Positions 52,768-61,987 of a DNA stretch of 64,000 bases are shown here, piece by piece; the first letter of the stretch is position 1, and each line of letters begins with the position of its first letter. Both the position numbers and the translations under genes were made by a program. This DNA comes from PMG-095 sp049324695 (GTDB taxonomy: Bacteria > Myxococcota_A > Polyangia > Polyangiales > Polyangiaceae): positions 372,001-436,000 of the forward strand of contig JBMOMJ010000055.1 in NCBI GenBank assembly GCA_049324695.1, in the 5' to 3' direction. The notes under the pieces are model-generated. The model searched no databases and was not told the origin of the DNA. It saw only the letters and a program-made list of their open reading frames with translations.

Positions 52768-52979
52768 CGATCGCTCCGACTCAGTTTTTTCGGGAACATG
52801 GGTGCGGTCAAGCGCATTCGCGTACACACGCCGTCGTATGCGGCGCTTCTCGCCCACCTTTGCGCACGTTTCGTATGCAATTTTTCGCGATTCAAACACG
52901 AGCGCGCGCGGCTTTCGGCTCGACCGGTTGCGACTCTCGTGCGAAAAGCCGAGGGGCGATTGTTTCGCGTAGCCTCATC

Positions 52980-53930
52980 ATGACAACCGAGCTCGTGCTT
53001 CGCGCATTCGGAAATACCGACGTCGGACGCGTACGCAGCAACAACGAAGATGCCGTGCTGGTGCGCTCGGATCTCTTCTTGTACGTCGTGGCCGATGGCG
53101 CAGGCGGGCACGCGGCCGGTGAGATTGCCAGCCGGCTCGCGGTGCGGTCGATTGAGAATTTCTTCGGCGCGACGGTGCGCGCGACGCACGAGCGGCCCGA
53201 GTTCGATCGTTTCGGCATTCCGTCGGGCGCGCGACGCTTGTCGCAGGCCGTGCTCAAGGCAAACGCCGACGTGATCGAAATTGCAAAGAGCTCCGTCCCA
53301 CATCGCGGCATGGGTACCACGGTGGTGGCAGCCTGCTTTTCGCCGCGTTCTGGCCTCTTGCACGTGGCGCACGTGGGTGACAGTCGCTGCTATCGCCTGC
53401 GCTCGGGCCACTTGGAGCTCATGACCCAGGACCATTCGCTGGTCACGGATATCATCGAGCAACGGCCTGACCTCGATGACGAGGTGCTCGCGCGCCTGCC
53501 GAAAAACGTGGTCACGCGCGCGCTCGGCATGGACGCCCGTCTGCGCGTCTCGATTCGGTCCCACGCGGTAGTCCCCGGAGACAAGTACCTGCTGTGCAGC
53601 GACGGCCTGAGCAGCATGGTCACGGTGGAAGAGCTGGCCGAAACGCTCAATCGCAGCGAGCCGACCGAAGCCGTGGTGGAGCGCCTGATTGCGATTGCCA
53701 ACGCAGCGGGCGGCAGCGACAACATCGCCGCGCTGGTGATCGAGTGTCAGGGCGGCCACGAGCACGCTCGCCCCGCGGACGCGTCTCTACCCGGCGCAAC
53801 TTCCGGCGCCGAACGGCTCTCCGAGCCCGAGCTCTTGATTCTTGGCATCGAAGATCTAGACAGCGCCGGTGTGGATCGCACCGAAGGCTTGATGCGCGAG
53901 TTGAACGAGCTGTTCGGCCGTTCGCGCTGA
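52980..53930 (+). CDS. PP2C-family serine/threonine protein phosphatase
   Basis: 316 residues; ATG at 52980 starts at the domain. Motifs: GRVRSNNEDAVLV, VADGAGGHAAGE, GMGTTVVAACF, VAHVGDSRCYRL, TQDHSLV, LLCSDGLSSMV, GGSDNIAALVI; all metal-binding Asp are present. Bacterial PP2Cs of this type counter Hanks-type kinases. A 65-residue C-terminal tail (GATSGAERLSEPELLILGIEDL) is unique. No kinase gene is in the window. truD follows by 13 bases. Confidence 0.95.
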   Translation: MTTELVLRAFGNTDVGRVRSNNEDAVLVRSDLFLYVVADGAGGHAAGEIASRLAVRSIENFFGATVRATHERPEFDRFGIPSGARRLSQAVLKANADVIEIAKSSVPHRGMGTTVVAACFSPRSGLLHVAHVGDSRCYRLRSGHLELMTQDHSLVTDIIEQRPDLDDEVLARLPKNVVTRALGMDARLRVSIRSHAVVPGDKYLLCSDGLSSMVTVEELAETLNRSEPTEAVVERLIAIANAAGGSDNIAALVIECQGGHEHARPADASLPGATSGAERLSEPELLILGIEDLDSAGVDRTEGLMRELNELFGRSR

Positions 53931-53943
53931 CCGAGCCCAGAAA

Positions 53944-55005
53944 ATGGAAGTACACGAACCGCCTTTCGCCACGCCCGACTTGCCTGCTACGGGCGGGGCC
54001 ATCGGTCCTGAGCCAGACGACTTCTGCGTCGAGGAAATCCCAGCGTATGTGCCGAGCGGGAGCGGCGAGCACGTCTACATCGAAGTGCGCAAACGCCGCC
54101 TCTCTACGCAGGATCTAGTGCGTCGCATCGCCGAGGCCGCACAGATCGACGCGCGCGACATCGGCTACGCCGGGCTCAAGGACAAGCACGCCGTCACCAC
54201 GCAGTGGCTATCTTTACCGTCGCGTTCCACGCCGGCGTCGAGCTGGGCGTTGCCGAGCGAGATCGAGGTGCTTCGCGAGTCGCGCCACAACAACAAGCTG
54301 CGCACGGGGCACCTCAAGGGAAACCGCTTTCGCATCACGTTGGCGGGAGTCGAACCCTATGGCTTGGTACGCGCCCAAGCCATCACAGCGCGGCTTAGCG
54401 CGGGCGGCGTGCCCAACTACTTTGGCGCACAGCGCTTCGGACGCGGCGGTGAGAACCTGGCGCGAGCCACTGATTTCTTGGCGAGTGGAGGGCGCACGCG
54501 CTTGCCTGCCTTCCGATTGAAGCTCTATCCGAGCGTGTTCCAATCGGAGATCTTCAATCGTTATCTGAGCTTGCGCCGGGAAGCGTCGCTCGATCGCCTG
54601 TTCGCCGGCGAGGTGGTTCGCTTGGAGGGCTCCTCCGCGAGCTTCGTGGTGGAGGACGAGCAGCGCGAGACACCGCGCCTCTTGGCGCGCGAGATTCATC
54701 TGACGGGACCCATGCCGGGGCCGAAGATGCGGCCGGCGAGCGGGCACGTCCAAGCTCTGGAGCAATCGGCTTTCGAGAGCTTGGGGGTCGACGCGCGCAC
54801 ATTGGAGGTGCTCGGCCGTTTTGCCCCGGGCGCGCGACGTGACCTTTTGGTGTTTCCCGAAGGTCTTTGTGTGAGCTCCGCCGGTGCGGACCGGTTAGTG
54901 CTCGACTTCGCCCTGCCTGCCGGCAGTTACGCCACGGTGTTGGTGCGGGAGCTCACCAAGCGGGCGTTGCTCGCGGCGAGCGCCGACCTCGAGCGCGACG
55001 CTTGA
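53944..55005 (+). CDS. truD: tRNA pseudouridine(13) synthase
   Basis: 353 residues. Catalytic Asp80 in GYAGLKDKHAVTTQW, and family blocks DDFCVEEIP, KLRTGHLKGNRFRI, VPNYFGAQRFG and FQSEIFNRYLSLR. TruD converts U13 of tRNA to pseudouridine. It follows the PP2C gene closely and precedes the halogenase-like gene by 34 bases; the three may share a transcript although their functions look unrelated. Confidence 0.95.
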   Translation: MEVHEPPFATPDLPATGGAIGPEPDDFCVEEIPAYVPSGSGEHVYIEVRKRRLSTQDLVRRIAEAAQIDARDIGYAGLKDKHAVTTQWLSLPSRSTPASSWALPSEIEVLRESRHNNKLRTGHLKGNRFRITLAGVEPYGLVRAQAITARLSAGGVPNYFGAQRFGRGGENLARATDFLASGGRTRLPAFRLKLYPSVFQSEIFNRYLSLRREASLDRLFAGEVVRLEGSSASFVVEDEQRETPRLLAREIHLTGPMPGPKMRPASGHVQALEQSAFESLGVDARTLEVLGRFAPGARRDLLVFPEGLCVSSAGADRLVLDFALPAGSYATVLVRELTKRALLAASADLERDA

Positions 55006-55039
55006 AGAGCTGCCCGCAAGGGTTTACTGAACGGGAACG

Positions 55040-56326
55040 ATGAGCTCTCAACGCTACGACGTGATCGTGATCGGCGGTGGCCCAGCCGGTTCCACGGCGG
55101 CGACGCTGTTAGCGCGGCGTGGACGGCGTGTGTTGGTGCTCGAGAAGGAGCAATTTCCGCGCTTTCACATCGGCGAGTCGTTGCTGCCCTGCTCGATGCC
55201 GCTGTTCGAAGAGCTAGGGCTGATGCCAGAGCTCGAGCGTCGCTTCTTGCCGAAGTACGCTGCCGAGTTCATCACCTCGGACGGTAGTGTGTACCGGCGC
55301 TACACGTTCGAGCACGGCATGATAAAGGGGCCGAGTTCGGCTTTCGAAGTCGATCGCGCCGAGCTCGATCAGCTCATGCTCGACAATGCCCGCGAGGCCG
55401 GCGCCGACGTTCGGCAAAGTGTGTTGGTCACCGACTTCGACGTGAATGCACAGGCAGCTCGTGTCACCGCGCGCGATGCGGCCGGCTGTTACCACGGCTT
55501 CGAAGCCGAGATGTTGATCGACGCGAGCGGGCAGCAGTCGCTACTAGCGGGTCGCATGAAGTTGCGACGCATGGATCCCAGCTTGCGCAACTTCTCGGTG
55601 TTTTCGCACTTCGAAGGCGCCGAACGTTACCCAGGCAAACGCGAAGGCGACATCAGCATCGTTCTGGTGCCCGAGGGTTGGTGGTGGGTGATTCCCATGC
55701 GCGGGGATCGCACCAGTGTGGGCCTAGTGGCGCCGGCTCACACGCTGGCAGGGCGCAAGCCGGACGAAGCGTATTTCAACGAGCAGGTGCAAAGCTCGGA
55801 GTTTTTGCGGCGCCGGCTTCAGTCCGCACGTCGCGTCGCGCCGGTTCGCACGATATCGGATTGGTCGTATTCGAGCGAGCGCTTGGCAGGTGATCGTTGG
55901 ATCTTGGTGGGCGACGCCGGTGCCTTCATCGACCCGGTGTTCTCCACCGGCGTGTACTTGGGCATGGTCGGCGCGTTCAAGGCGTCGGCGGCGGTCGAGG
56001 CAGCGCTCAGCAAGAAGACCTTTTCGCGCCAAGGCTTCGTCGAATACGAGCGCTGGGTCATGCGCGGAGTGCGCACTTATCGAGACTTCGTGCGCGGCTT
56101 CTACCATCCAGCCTTCGTGGAAGTCCTGTTGCACCCGAGCGATTGGCTCGGCCTACGTGGTGCGATCACGTCACTTTTGGCTGGTTGGGGGATGGATAGC
56201 TTCGAAGTGAACTGGCGCACGAAGCTCTTCCGTGTGCTCACGCGCATCAATCGCCACGTCGAAATCGTGCCGCGCTTGCCGGAGCGTCGCGCTGCCCACG
56301 CCGAGCGCCAGCTGAGCCGCGCGTAG
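55040..56326 (+). CDS. Flavin-dependent halogenase-family oxidoreductase
   Basis: 428 residues. FAD motif GGGPAGST (12-19) and EKEQFPRFHIGESLLP (36-50). Two halogenase hallmarks are present: WxWxIP (WWWVIP, 214-219) and FxxPxxSxG (FIDPVFSTG, 296-304). Lys72 in PKYAAEF stands where catalytic Lys is found in phenol/pyrrole halogenases; its role here is inferred. Such enzymes chlorinate or brominate electron-rich substrates with FADH2. Alternatives are geranylgeranyl-reductase-like enzymes, but those lack both motifs. No NRPS, PKS or flavin reductase gene is near, so the substrate is unknown. Confidence 0.88.
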   Translation: MSSQRYDVIVIGGGPAGSTAATLLARRGRRVLVLEKEQFPRFHIGESLLPCSMPLFEELGLMPELERRFLPKYAAEFITSDGSVYRRYTFEHGMIKGPSSAFEVDRAELDQLMLDNAREAGADVRQSVLVTDFDVNAQAARVTARDAAGCYHGFEAEMLIDASGQQSLLAGRMKLRRMDPSLRNFSVFSHFEGAERYPGKREGDISIVLVPEGWWWVIPMRGDRTSVGLVAPAHTLAGRKPDEAYFNEQVQSSEFLRRRLQSARRVAPVRTISDWSYSSERLAGDRWILVGDAGAFIDPVFSTGVYLGMVGAFKASAAVEAALSKKTFSRQGFVEYERWVMRGVRTYRDFVRGFYHPAFVEVLLHPSDWLGLRGAITSLLAGWGMDSFEVNWRTKLFRVLTRINRHVEIVPRLPERRAAHAERQLSRA

Positions 56327-56341
56327 CGCTCGATTGCTGAG

Positions 56342-57454
56342 TTACTTGTCCGGCAGCTTCGGCTCCTTCAGCTCGCCTTTGCACTCGAGCGCCTCCAGGA
56401 ACGCGACGAGCGACTGAATCTCGGCGTCGGTCAGCTTTCGGTCCGATAACAACGGGGACCTTCGCGGATTGTCGTATCCGCCGCTCGCCATGAAACGAAC
56501 GGCGTCTTCCAAGGTTGGCTCCGAGCCATCGTGAAAGTACGGCGCCGACTTCGAAACGTTGCGCAGCGAAGGAGGCTTGAACGCGGCCCATTCTCCTTCG
56601 GCTTTCGACACCGCCATGCGACCCACGTCCACCTCTTCCTTCTTCTTGCCCTCGATGCCGCGCCCCACGTTGAAGTACGCGCCTTCTTGTCCCATGAAGG
56701 CAACGGAGAAGTACGGCGGTGTGTGGCAGGTCACGCACGCGCCCTTGCTCATGAAGACTTCGAGACCATCCTTCTGCTTCGCGGAGAGAGCGCTCTTGTC
56801 ACCTTTGGCAAAGCGGTCGTAGGCGGTGTCGTCGCACACCAAGGTGCGCTCGTAAGCGGCCAGGGCTTGCACGATGGTTTCCGGAGTCACGCCCTTGCCC
56901 GGGAACACTTTGTCGAACTGCTTCTTGTAGCCTTTGATCTTTGCAATCTCTTTGGCTTTGCTCTCCAGGTTTTCCTTGCCGACGCCCATGTTTCCACCGG
57001 CCCAAGCCGCGGTCGCCTGCGCTTCCAGGCTATCCGAGCGACCATCCCAGTAGAACCTCGGCAAGTAGCCGACGTTCCACATGACCGGACTGTGGCGCGT
57101 GAGTTGCTTGCCTTTGGCGCCCACGGCCAGCGGATCGTGCCCGCCGGTGCCGTCCGCGTTCTGATGACACGAGTAGCAGGCGCGCGAGCCATCCACGCTG
57201 AGGCGCTTGTCGAAAAACAACTGATTGCCGAGCGCGATCTTCTCCTCGCTCTGCGGGTTACTCTCCGGAATGGGAACGGCGCCCAAGGTGGGCAGCTTCA
57301 TGTCGTCAGCGCGCGGACCCGTGGGGATCTCGGCCGCTGATGCCAGCGGTGCGCTGCTCGGTACGGCCTGCTCCGCAGCGGGCTCGGCCTTTTTGCAGCC
57401 GCCGACCGAAACAATGAGCAACAGCGCGAAAGCGTAGCGACGGACGACCCACAT
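56342..57454 (-). CDS. Di-haem cytochrome c peroxidase (MauG/CcpA family), lipoprotein
   Basis: 370 residues from the ATG at 57454, which gives a lipoprotein signal (MWVVRRYAFALLLIVSVGGC). Haem sites: CYSCH 93-97 and CVTCH 240-244. Other family blocks: GNQLFFDKRLSVDGS, TRHSPVMWNVGY, FYWDGRSDSLEAQ, PPSLRNVSKSAPYFHDGS. It reduces hydrogen peroxide in the periplasm using a cytochrome donor, or oxidises another substrate as MauG does. It is convergent with the halogenase gene and 138 bases from a one-haem lipoprotein on the same strand. Confidence 0.94.
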   Translation of the reverse strand: MWVVRRYAFALLLIVSVGGCKKAEPAAEQAVPSSAPLASAAEIPTGPRADDMKLPTLGAVPIPESNPQSEEKIALGNQLFFDKRLSVDGSRACYSCHQNADGTGGHDPLAVGAKGKQLTRHSPVMWNVGYLPRFYWDGRSDSLEAQATAAWAGGNMGVGKENLESKAKEIAKIKGYKKQFDKVFPGKGVTPETIVQALAAYERTLVCDDTAYDRFAKGDKSALSAKQKDGLEVFMSKGACVTCHTPPYFSVAFMGQEGAYFNVGRGIEGKKKEEVDVGRMAVSKAEGEWAAFKPPSLRNVSKSAPYFHDGSEPTLEDAVRFMASGGYDNPRRSPLLSDRKLTDAEIQSLVAFLEALECKGELKEPKLPDK

Positions 57455-57592
57455 TCCGTCGTGAATAGTCGACCGGCTACGCAGGCGCAATCCACTCACC
57501 GACGCGCGCGGCAACCTCGGCGCCGTGAAGATTCGTTGCAGCAGGGCGCCACCAACCGGCGACGCCCCGTTGCCTATCTCAAGTGCGCCGCT

Positions 57593-59095
57593 CTAATGCG
57601 TGCGGCGGCCTCCGAGCGGTTCGTCGGGTGCTCGTGCGGGCCTCGGGAGGTTGTTTAGGAAGCCTTCCACGAGTGCTTTGCGATGGGGCAAGAAGTTGTT
57701 CGCTAGCGCCTGCGAGATCAAGTAGCGCGTGACGCCGTCGACCGTCTCGAGATCCACGTCGCGCTCCGACACGTGCGTGAAGCCGAGCGAAGCGGGCCAG
57801 GTGAGCCCTCCGCCGAGCGCTGCGTTGTTGCTGAGTCGATGACAACCTGCGCACGACATTGCTTGCGCGCGTGCCACGATCTCATCCGGTGTGAGCGTGC
57901 TGCCCTCTGTGGTCAACGCGGTTTGCAACGCGCTGCGGAAGTTCGTGGCGTAGCCGCCGAAGTTCACCACGTAATTGTTTTCGGTCGTGCCGTTCGCCTG
58001 GCTCTGGCCGGTGTTGTAAACATCTGCCGTGTTCATGCCGATGCCGTCCAGGCTGGCTGCCGCGAGCCTTGCGACTTGATTGGGGAAGTCCGCTTGAAAC
58101 AGCGGCGCGTTGGGCTCGGTCGAAGTTGCGTCGAAGAGTGGACCGTAGGGGTTCACCTTGTTCGTGACCGGCACGAACGTCGCGCGGCAGGTTCCGTCGT
58201 TACAGCGGGTTTTTAGCTTGAATTCGCGCAGCGACCAAATGCGCGGTGAGCTCGGTTGAACGAATTGATTGGTGCGAACCTGTCCCACCCCGTCGCTGTT
58301 TTCACCGAAGTGCGCGTAGCTGATCACCGGCTCGAACTCCTTGTAACCGGTGAAGTAGAACTCCTCGAGCTGGATGCGGCGCTTGTCGAGGCTAGGCTCG
58401 TCCGAAAGCTCTGCCCAGGCGCGGACGAACTTCTCACAACCGCGGATGCCCTGCTCTATGTGAGGGTTCGGCAGCGCGGCCTCGAAGATGACGATGTTGC
58501 GATCACCGCTTACGGTACGCCCGTTGGCTTTGGCGTACACGATGCGATACTCGCCGCAATTTTTTCCGGACTCCGGCGCCAGATCGAAGCGCATGAAAAG
58601 ACCGACCGGAATGTACGCGCACGCGCTGTTGGCCGCGAATGGATCGCAGCTCGCCTCGATGCCCTCGGCCGGCGTTGCTCGACAGGTATAGGGATAGCCG
58701 TTCAGCGTTGGGCCATAGGCATTGCTGGTGTCGTCGCAATGGGGACCGAGCCCCAAGCCAGGGCCAGGATTTTGCGTATCCCACCACTGTTGGAACAATG
58801 CGAGCGATGTCTGTCCAGGTATGCCACTCGTGCTCACCAACTGATCGAAGACGCGCTGCATCGAAAAATTGGTAAGAATGGGCAATTCGGTGATGGCCAA
58901 GGAACGCCGCACGTCGACTACCGGCGAAGGGCGAACGCCCATCACGACGTTTGCGCTGCTCACGATGCTCGCGCTGCTCACGCTATCGTTGCCTCCCGCG
59001 CTCGAACCGCAGCCAATTGATAGTGCACCCAGCACGGTAGCGAGCGTCACCGCGCCGGGTGTGAAGATACTTCGGATTGATCTTGGGCTACGCAT
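57593..59095 (-). CDS. Lipoprotein with one c-type haem motif
   Basis: 500 residues. GGGAGG upstream and a lipoprotein signal ending at Cys29 (GALSIGC-GSS) support the start. The long middle part (about 80-400) has many Cys and no recognised fold; a CAGCH motif at 415-419 in MSCAGCHRLSNNAALGG resembles the haem part of cytochrome-like outer-membrane proteins. Ends GGRRTH. Its position next to a di-haem peroxidase suggests a shared electron-transfer or oxidative-stress task; this is inference. Confidence 0.8.
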   Translation of the reverse strand: MRSPRSIRSIFTPGAVTLATVLGALSIGCGSSAGGNDSVSSASIVSSANVVMGVRPSPVVDVRRSLAITELPILTNFSMQRVFDQLVSTSGIPGQTSLALFQQWWDTQNPGPGLGLGPHCDDTSNAYGPTLNGYPYTCRATPAEGIEASCDPFAANSACAYIPVGLFMRFDLAPESGKNCGEYRIVYAKANGRTVSGDRNIVIFEAALPNPHIEQGIRGCEKFVRAWAELSDEPSLDKRRIQLEEFYFTGYKEFEPVISYAHFGENSDGVGQVRTNQFVQPSSPRIWSLREFKLKTRCNDGTCRATFVPVTNKVNPYGPLFDATSTEPNAPLFQADFPNQVARLAAASLDGIGMNTADVYNTGQSQANGTTENNYVVNFGGYATNFRSALQTALTTEGSTLTPDEIVARAQAMSCAGCHRLSNNAALGGGLTWPASLGFTHVSERDVDLETVDGVTRYLISQALANNFLPHRKALVEGFLNNLPRPARAPDEPLGGRRTH

Positions 59096-59528
59096 GGAAT
59101 CCTCCCTGAAATTCGAGATATCGACGCAAAAATGAGTGCGGCCCCAAGCTCAGCGATTGGTGTTGGTGGAATCGCTCTGCCACCCACGCATGCACCCGGA
59201 AACCAACTCGGCTCCTGCTCGAAGCGACTCTTGCGCTCAGAAGTTAAGCAGTGAGCGTCCTTCAACGATCGTCGCTCGTCTCATCCGCTCATGACGAGTT
59301 TAGCTGCGCACCACACTGCCTGCACGTAGACCGAGACAGACGACACGCACGCAGACAGATCTTCGCCAGCGGCGACTCGCGCCAGCAGTGCGTGTAAGCG
59401 TCGCGCGTCGCGCAGCATCGCGCACAACAACAACTCACTAGGCGAAAACCACGAGGATGACGCGGCGTGCAGTTGTGTGCGCGTGACGTTGCTCAGCAGT
59501 TGACGTCAGCGTTCTGCGACGGCATGCA
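59096..59528. other. Intergenic region between divergent lipoprotein and serine protease genes
   Basis: 433 bases with no credible gene. Two TGACGT words, 59484-59489 and 59501-59506, lie 17 bases apart just upstream of the protease start and could be a direct-repeat operator; the second is part of a TGACGTCA palindrome. The left part holds the promoter and Shine-Dalgarno of the lipoprotein gene on the minus strand. Confidence 0.4.
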
Positions 59529-60608
59529 GTGGCTGAAGTGGAACCGCTTGGAGGTAAATCATTACGCGCGCGCTGGCCGTGTGTCTGCTTTGCGAGCGTG
59601 CTGCTGTTTGGTTGCTCGAGCTCGGACGCAGACGTAACGCGCGCGATCGCAACATCGATTGTGAACGGGAACGATGACCGGGTGGAATTTTTCGATGCGC
59701 CTGCTGGTTCGCCTGAGCGCGCGATCGTGAAACAGGCGAGCGTCGCGTTGATGTCGCGCGAAAACGCAGAGCGGTTACTGCAGGGCCGCATTGAAGAGCT
59801 GCCGACTTGGAGCACGTTGGATGCGCTGTGCGAGGGAGAGCCGTTTGCGGAGCAAGCGTCAGCCGCATTTTGCTCAGGGACGTTGCTCGACGACGACTTG
59901 GTTCTCACCTCGAACCATTGCTTTCGCACGCAGCCATTCGGCAGCTGGGTCGTGGTGTTCGACTACTTCTACGAAGCGAGCGGCGTGCTCGGTGTGCAGG
60001 CCGAGGACATTTACGAAGCCGAATCGGTGGTGGTTGCTGAAGAGCGTGATCCGGAGTCGGGTGAGGGCGCGGATTACGCGTGGATTCGCCTCGGAACTCC
60101 AGTCGAGGCGTCGCGCCGACCAGCTCCCGTTTTCAGGCGCGGTGCTCAGAAACTCGCTGTGAATCAGCCGCTCGTGAGCGCATCCGCGGGCGGCGGTGTG
60201 CCCATCAAATTGGACTTGGGGGCCAGCATTCGTGAGCTGCGCGCGCCCGACTACGACTACTTCGTCGCCGATACCGACACCAGTCGCGGCTCGTCCGGCG
60301 CTGGGGCGTTCACGCGTGAGCTCGAGTTCGTGGGAGTGCTCGTTCGCGGTGGTGCCGACTTCGTCGAGACCAGCGAAGGTTGCTTTCGCACGGCGCGGCC
60401 ACAAAAACCAACGGAGCAGTTCACCCACGTACACCGCGCCGTGAACGGTCTTTGTGAAGTTGCTGCGAGCGCCGGTCTCTGCCGCGAGTCCAAGACCGAA
60501 GCGAGCGCGTCGAGCGGATGCAGCCTCGCTCGGCGCGGAGAGGTGAGTTCTATTGTGCTGATCGCCAGCGCGGCCGTTGCTCTGCGAACGCGCCGGCGAC
60601 GCCGTTGA
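59529..60608 (+). CDS. Trypsin-like serine protease with MYXO-CTERM-like tail
   Basis: 359 residues from GTG; no better start is visible and the Shine-Dalgarno is weak. A lipoprotein-like N-terminus ends in VLLFGCSSS. The catalytic triad is readable: His in TSNHC (around 122), Asp in DYAWIRLG (around 182) and Ser in RGSSGAGAF (around 260), though motifs are divergent from classical TAAHC/GDSGGP. The C-terminus SGCSLARRGEVSSIVLIASAAVALRTRRRRR is Cys, hydrophobic helix, Arg cluster (MYXO-CTERM-like). Probably a surface or secreted protease. Confidence 0.83.
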   Translation: MAEVEPLGGKSLRARWPCVCFASVLLFGCSSSDADVTRAIATSIVNGNDDRVEFFDAPAGSPERAIVKQASVALMSRENAERLLQGRIEELPTWSTLDALCEGEPFAEQASAAFCSGTLLDDDLVLTSNHCFRTQPFGSWVVVFDYFYEASGVLGVQAEDIYEAESVVVAEERDPESGEGADYAWIRLGTPVEASRRPAPVFRRGAQKLAVNQPLVSASAGGGVPIKLDLGASIRELRAPDYDYFVADTDTSRGSSGAGAFTRELEFVGVLVRGGADFVETSEGCFRTARPQKPTEQFTHVHRAVNGLCEVAASAGLCRESKTEASASSGCSLARRGEVSSIVLIASAAVALRTRRRRR

Positions 60609-60620
60609 GCGCGGCTCTCA

Positions 60621-61202
60621 TTACATGCCGGGGCAGGTGTCCGCGCACGCCTTCGAAACGCACACCGCGTAGTCGACCCAAGCCGCCAAGCAGGCCTCGT
60701 CACCGGGAGCATTGCAGCTCTCCACGCAGGCGCAGAAGTCGCCGTCACGCAGCCGGTTCTCACAGCCTTCACAGCTGCAATGGCGTGTGACGCAATCCGT
60801 ATGGTTTTCACAGCCGGGGACAGCCGCGCGGCTGCACTTCGTTATGCATTGACCGCATGGTCCGAGCGCTTCCGGATCGGGCTCGCCGGAACCTGGTCCA
60901 CCGCTCGACGCGCCACCCGCTGCCATCACCTCGGCTGCGTAGCTGCGCACAAAGTCCGGATAAAGAATGCAATCACCGCGCGCGGCCGGCGGTACGCTGG
61001 ATGCCTTGCCGCCGCTGCCTGCTCCCGCCATAGGCGCGCCACCCGAGCCATTGGTAACACCGCCCGAATTCGCTTGCCCACCCAAGCCCACGCTGCCGCC
61101 CATCCCTTGCGAGGAGCTCTCCGCCTTTCCGCAGGCGAGTGCGGCAAACCCGAGCGCGCAGGCGAAGGCGCACTCGGCCCAACGCGAAGGGAAGGGGTTC
61201 AT
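60621..61202 (-). CDS. Cys-rich lipoprotein (third gene of protease operon)
   Basis: 193 residues. ATG at 61202 overlaps the previous stop (ATGA). Lipobox ending LAC followed by GKAESSSQG and a GG linker, then a domain with about 16 Cys (CGQCITKCSRAAVPGCENHTDCVTRHCSCEGCENRL, CACVESC, CVSKACADTC). Similar C-terminal modules exist in the lipoprotein at 44339-45151. Function unknown; the disulfide-rich form suggests resistance to proteolysis in the medium. It ends 12 bases from the convergent protease gene. Confidence 0.78.
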   Translation of the reverse strand: MNPFPSRWAECAFACALGFAALACGKAESSSQGMGGSVGLGGQANSGGVTNGSGGAPMAGAGSGGKASSVPPAARGDCILYPDFVRSYAAEVMAAGGASSGGPGSGEPDPEALGPCGQCITKCSRAAVPGCENHTDCVTRHCSCEGCENRLRDGDFCACVESCNAPGDEACLAAWVDYAVCVSKACADTCPGM

Positions 61203-61987
61203 AGTGTGCACGTCGATTGCGCCGCTTCCCAAGCGCCCTGGTAGCAAAACACGTCCGCGTAGGGCGCGTAGCAGCCCTGTTGCACGATGCCGTAGTGGCA
61301 AGTCTGCCCGTTGCTGGAACACCCGTCGCCGATGTTCGGCAAGAGCTCTGGGCAGGCGCTGTTCCGCGGAGGGCCATAACACTCCCAAGCACCCTTTGCG
61401 CCCGTGATCCCAACTGGGTTCCCCAAGCAGTAGCAAGCAACGCCGCCCGAATATTCGCAGGAGACGAACACGTCGACGCTGCCCACGGTGCAAGCTGCGC
61501 CCTGTGATGGTTTCGCGGGGCAGAAATTGGCAGGCTGAGAAAGGCAGACGTCTTTGCGGTTGTCCGGCGTCTTCCAGCTACCGGCGCTGCAAGTCAGGTA
61601 GCTGCGACAATACGCCGTGACTGAGTCGCCGTAAGAGCAAGTGAGCCCTTCCGCGCTGCAAGCGCTGCCTTCAGCCGGAGCTGAGTCAGGGCAACTCGGC
61701 TTGGGTACGGCTTTTGGTCGTTGCCCGTTCGCCGTGCACACCTGATCGAGCGGGCAAGCGAAGTTGGCCGGATCGTTTGGCGGGATCACGCCGCCCATTG
61801 CCCCATAACCGGCGGCGCCGCCGCTCGACGCGGATAGGCCCCCAACTCCCGCGTGCCCGCCGCCGGCAGCCACTTTCGAGGAAGTAGCGTTGCCGGAGCA
61901 GGCAGCGAGAACGGAGAGCACAACGCCGAGTGCGGCGACGACTGGCGCGATTTGCGTGGTTGAACGGAGCGGAGCGGCCGCGCTCAT
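61199..61987 (-). CDS. Cys-rich lipoprotein (second gene of protease operon)
   Basis: 262 residues. The ATG at 61987 starts a lipoprotein signal (ending VLAAC-SGN) and overlaps the upstream stop; a longer frame lacks this. A short Gly-rich linker precedes about 190 residues with some 20 Cys in three or four similar blocks (CPDSAPAEGSACSAEGLTCSYGD, CPAKPSQGAACTVGSVDVFVSCEYSGG, CPELLPNIGDGCSSNGQTCHYG), each ending in a beta-hairpin-like C-x-Y/W segment. Each block is probably a small disulfide-bonded module; ligand unknown. Confidence 0.82.
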   Translation of the reverse strand: MSAAAPLRSTTQIAPVVAALGVVLSVLAACSGNATSSKVAAGGGHAGVGGLSASSGGAAGYGAMGGVIPPNDPANFACPLDQVCTANGQRPKAVPKPSCPDSAPAEGSACSAEGLTCSYGDSVTAYCRSYLTCSAGSWKTPDNRKDVCLSQPANFCPAKPSQGAACTVGSVDVFVSCEYSGGVACYCLGNPVGITGAKGAWECYGPPRNSACPELLPNIGDGCSSNGQTCHYGIVQQGCYAPYADVFCYQGAWEAAQSTCTL

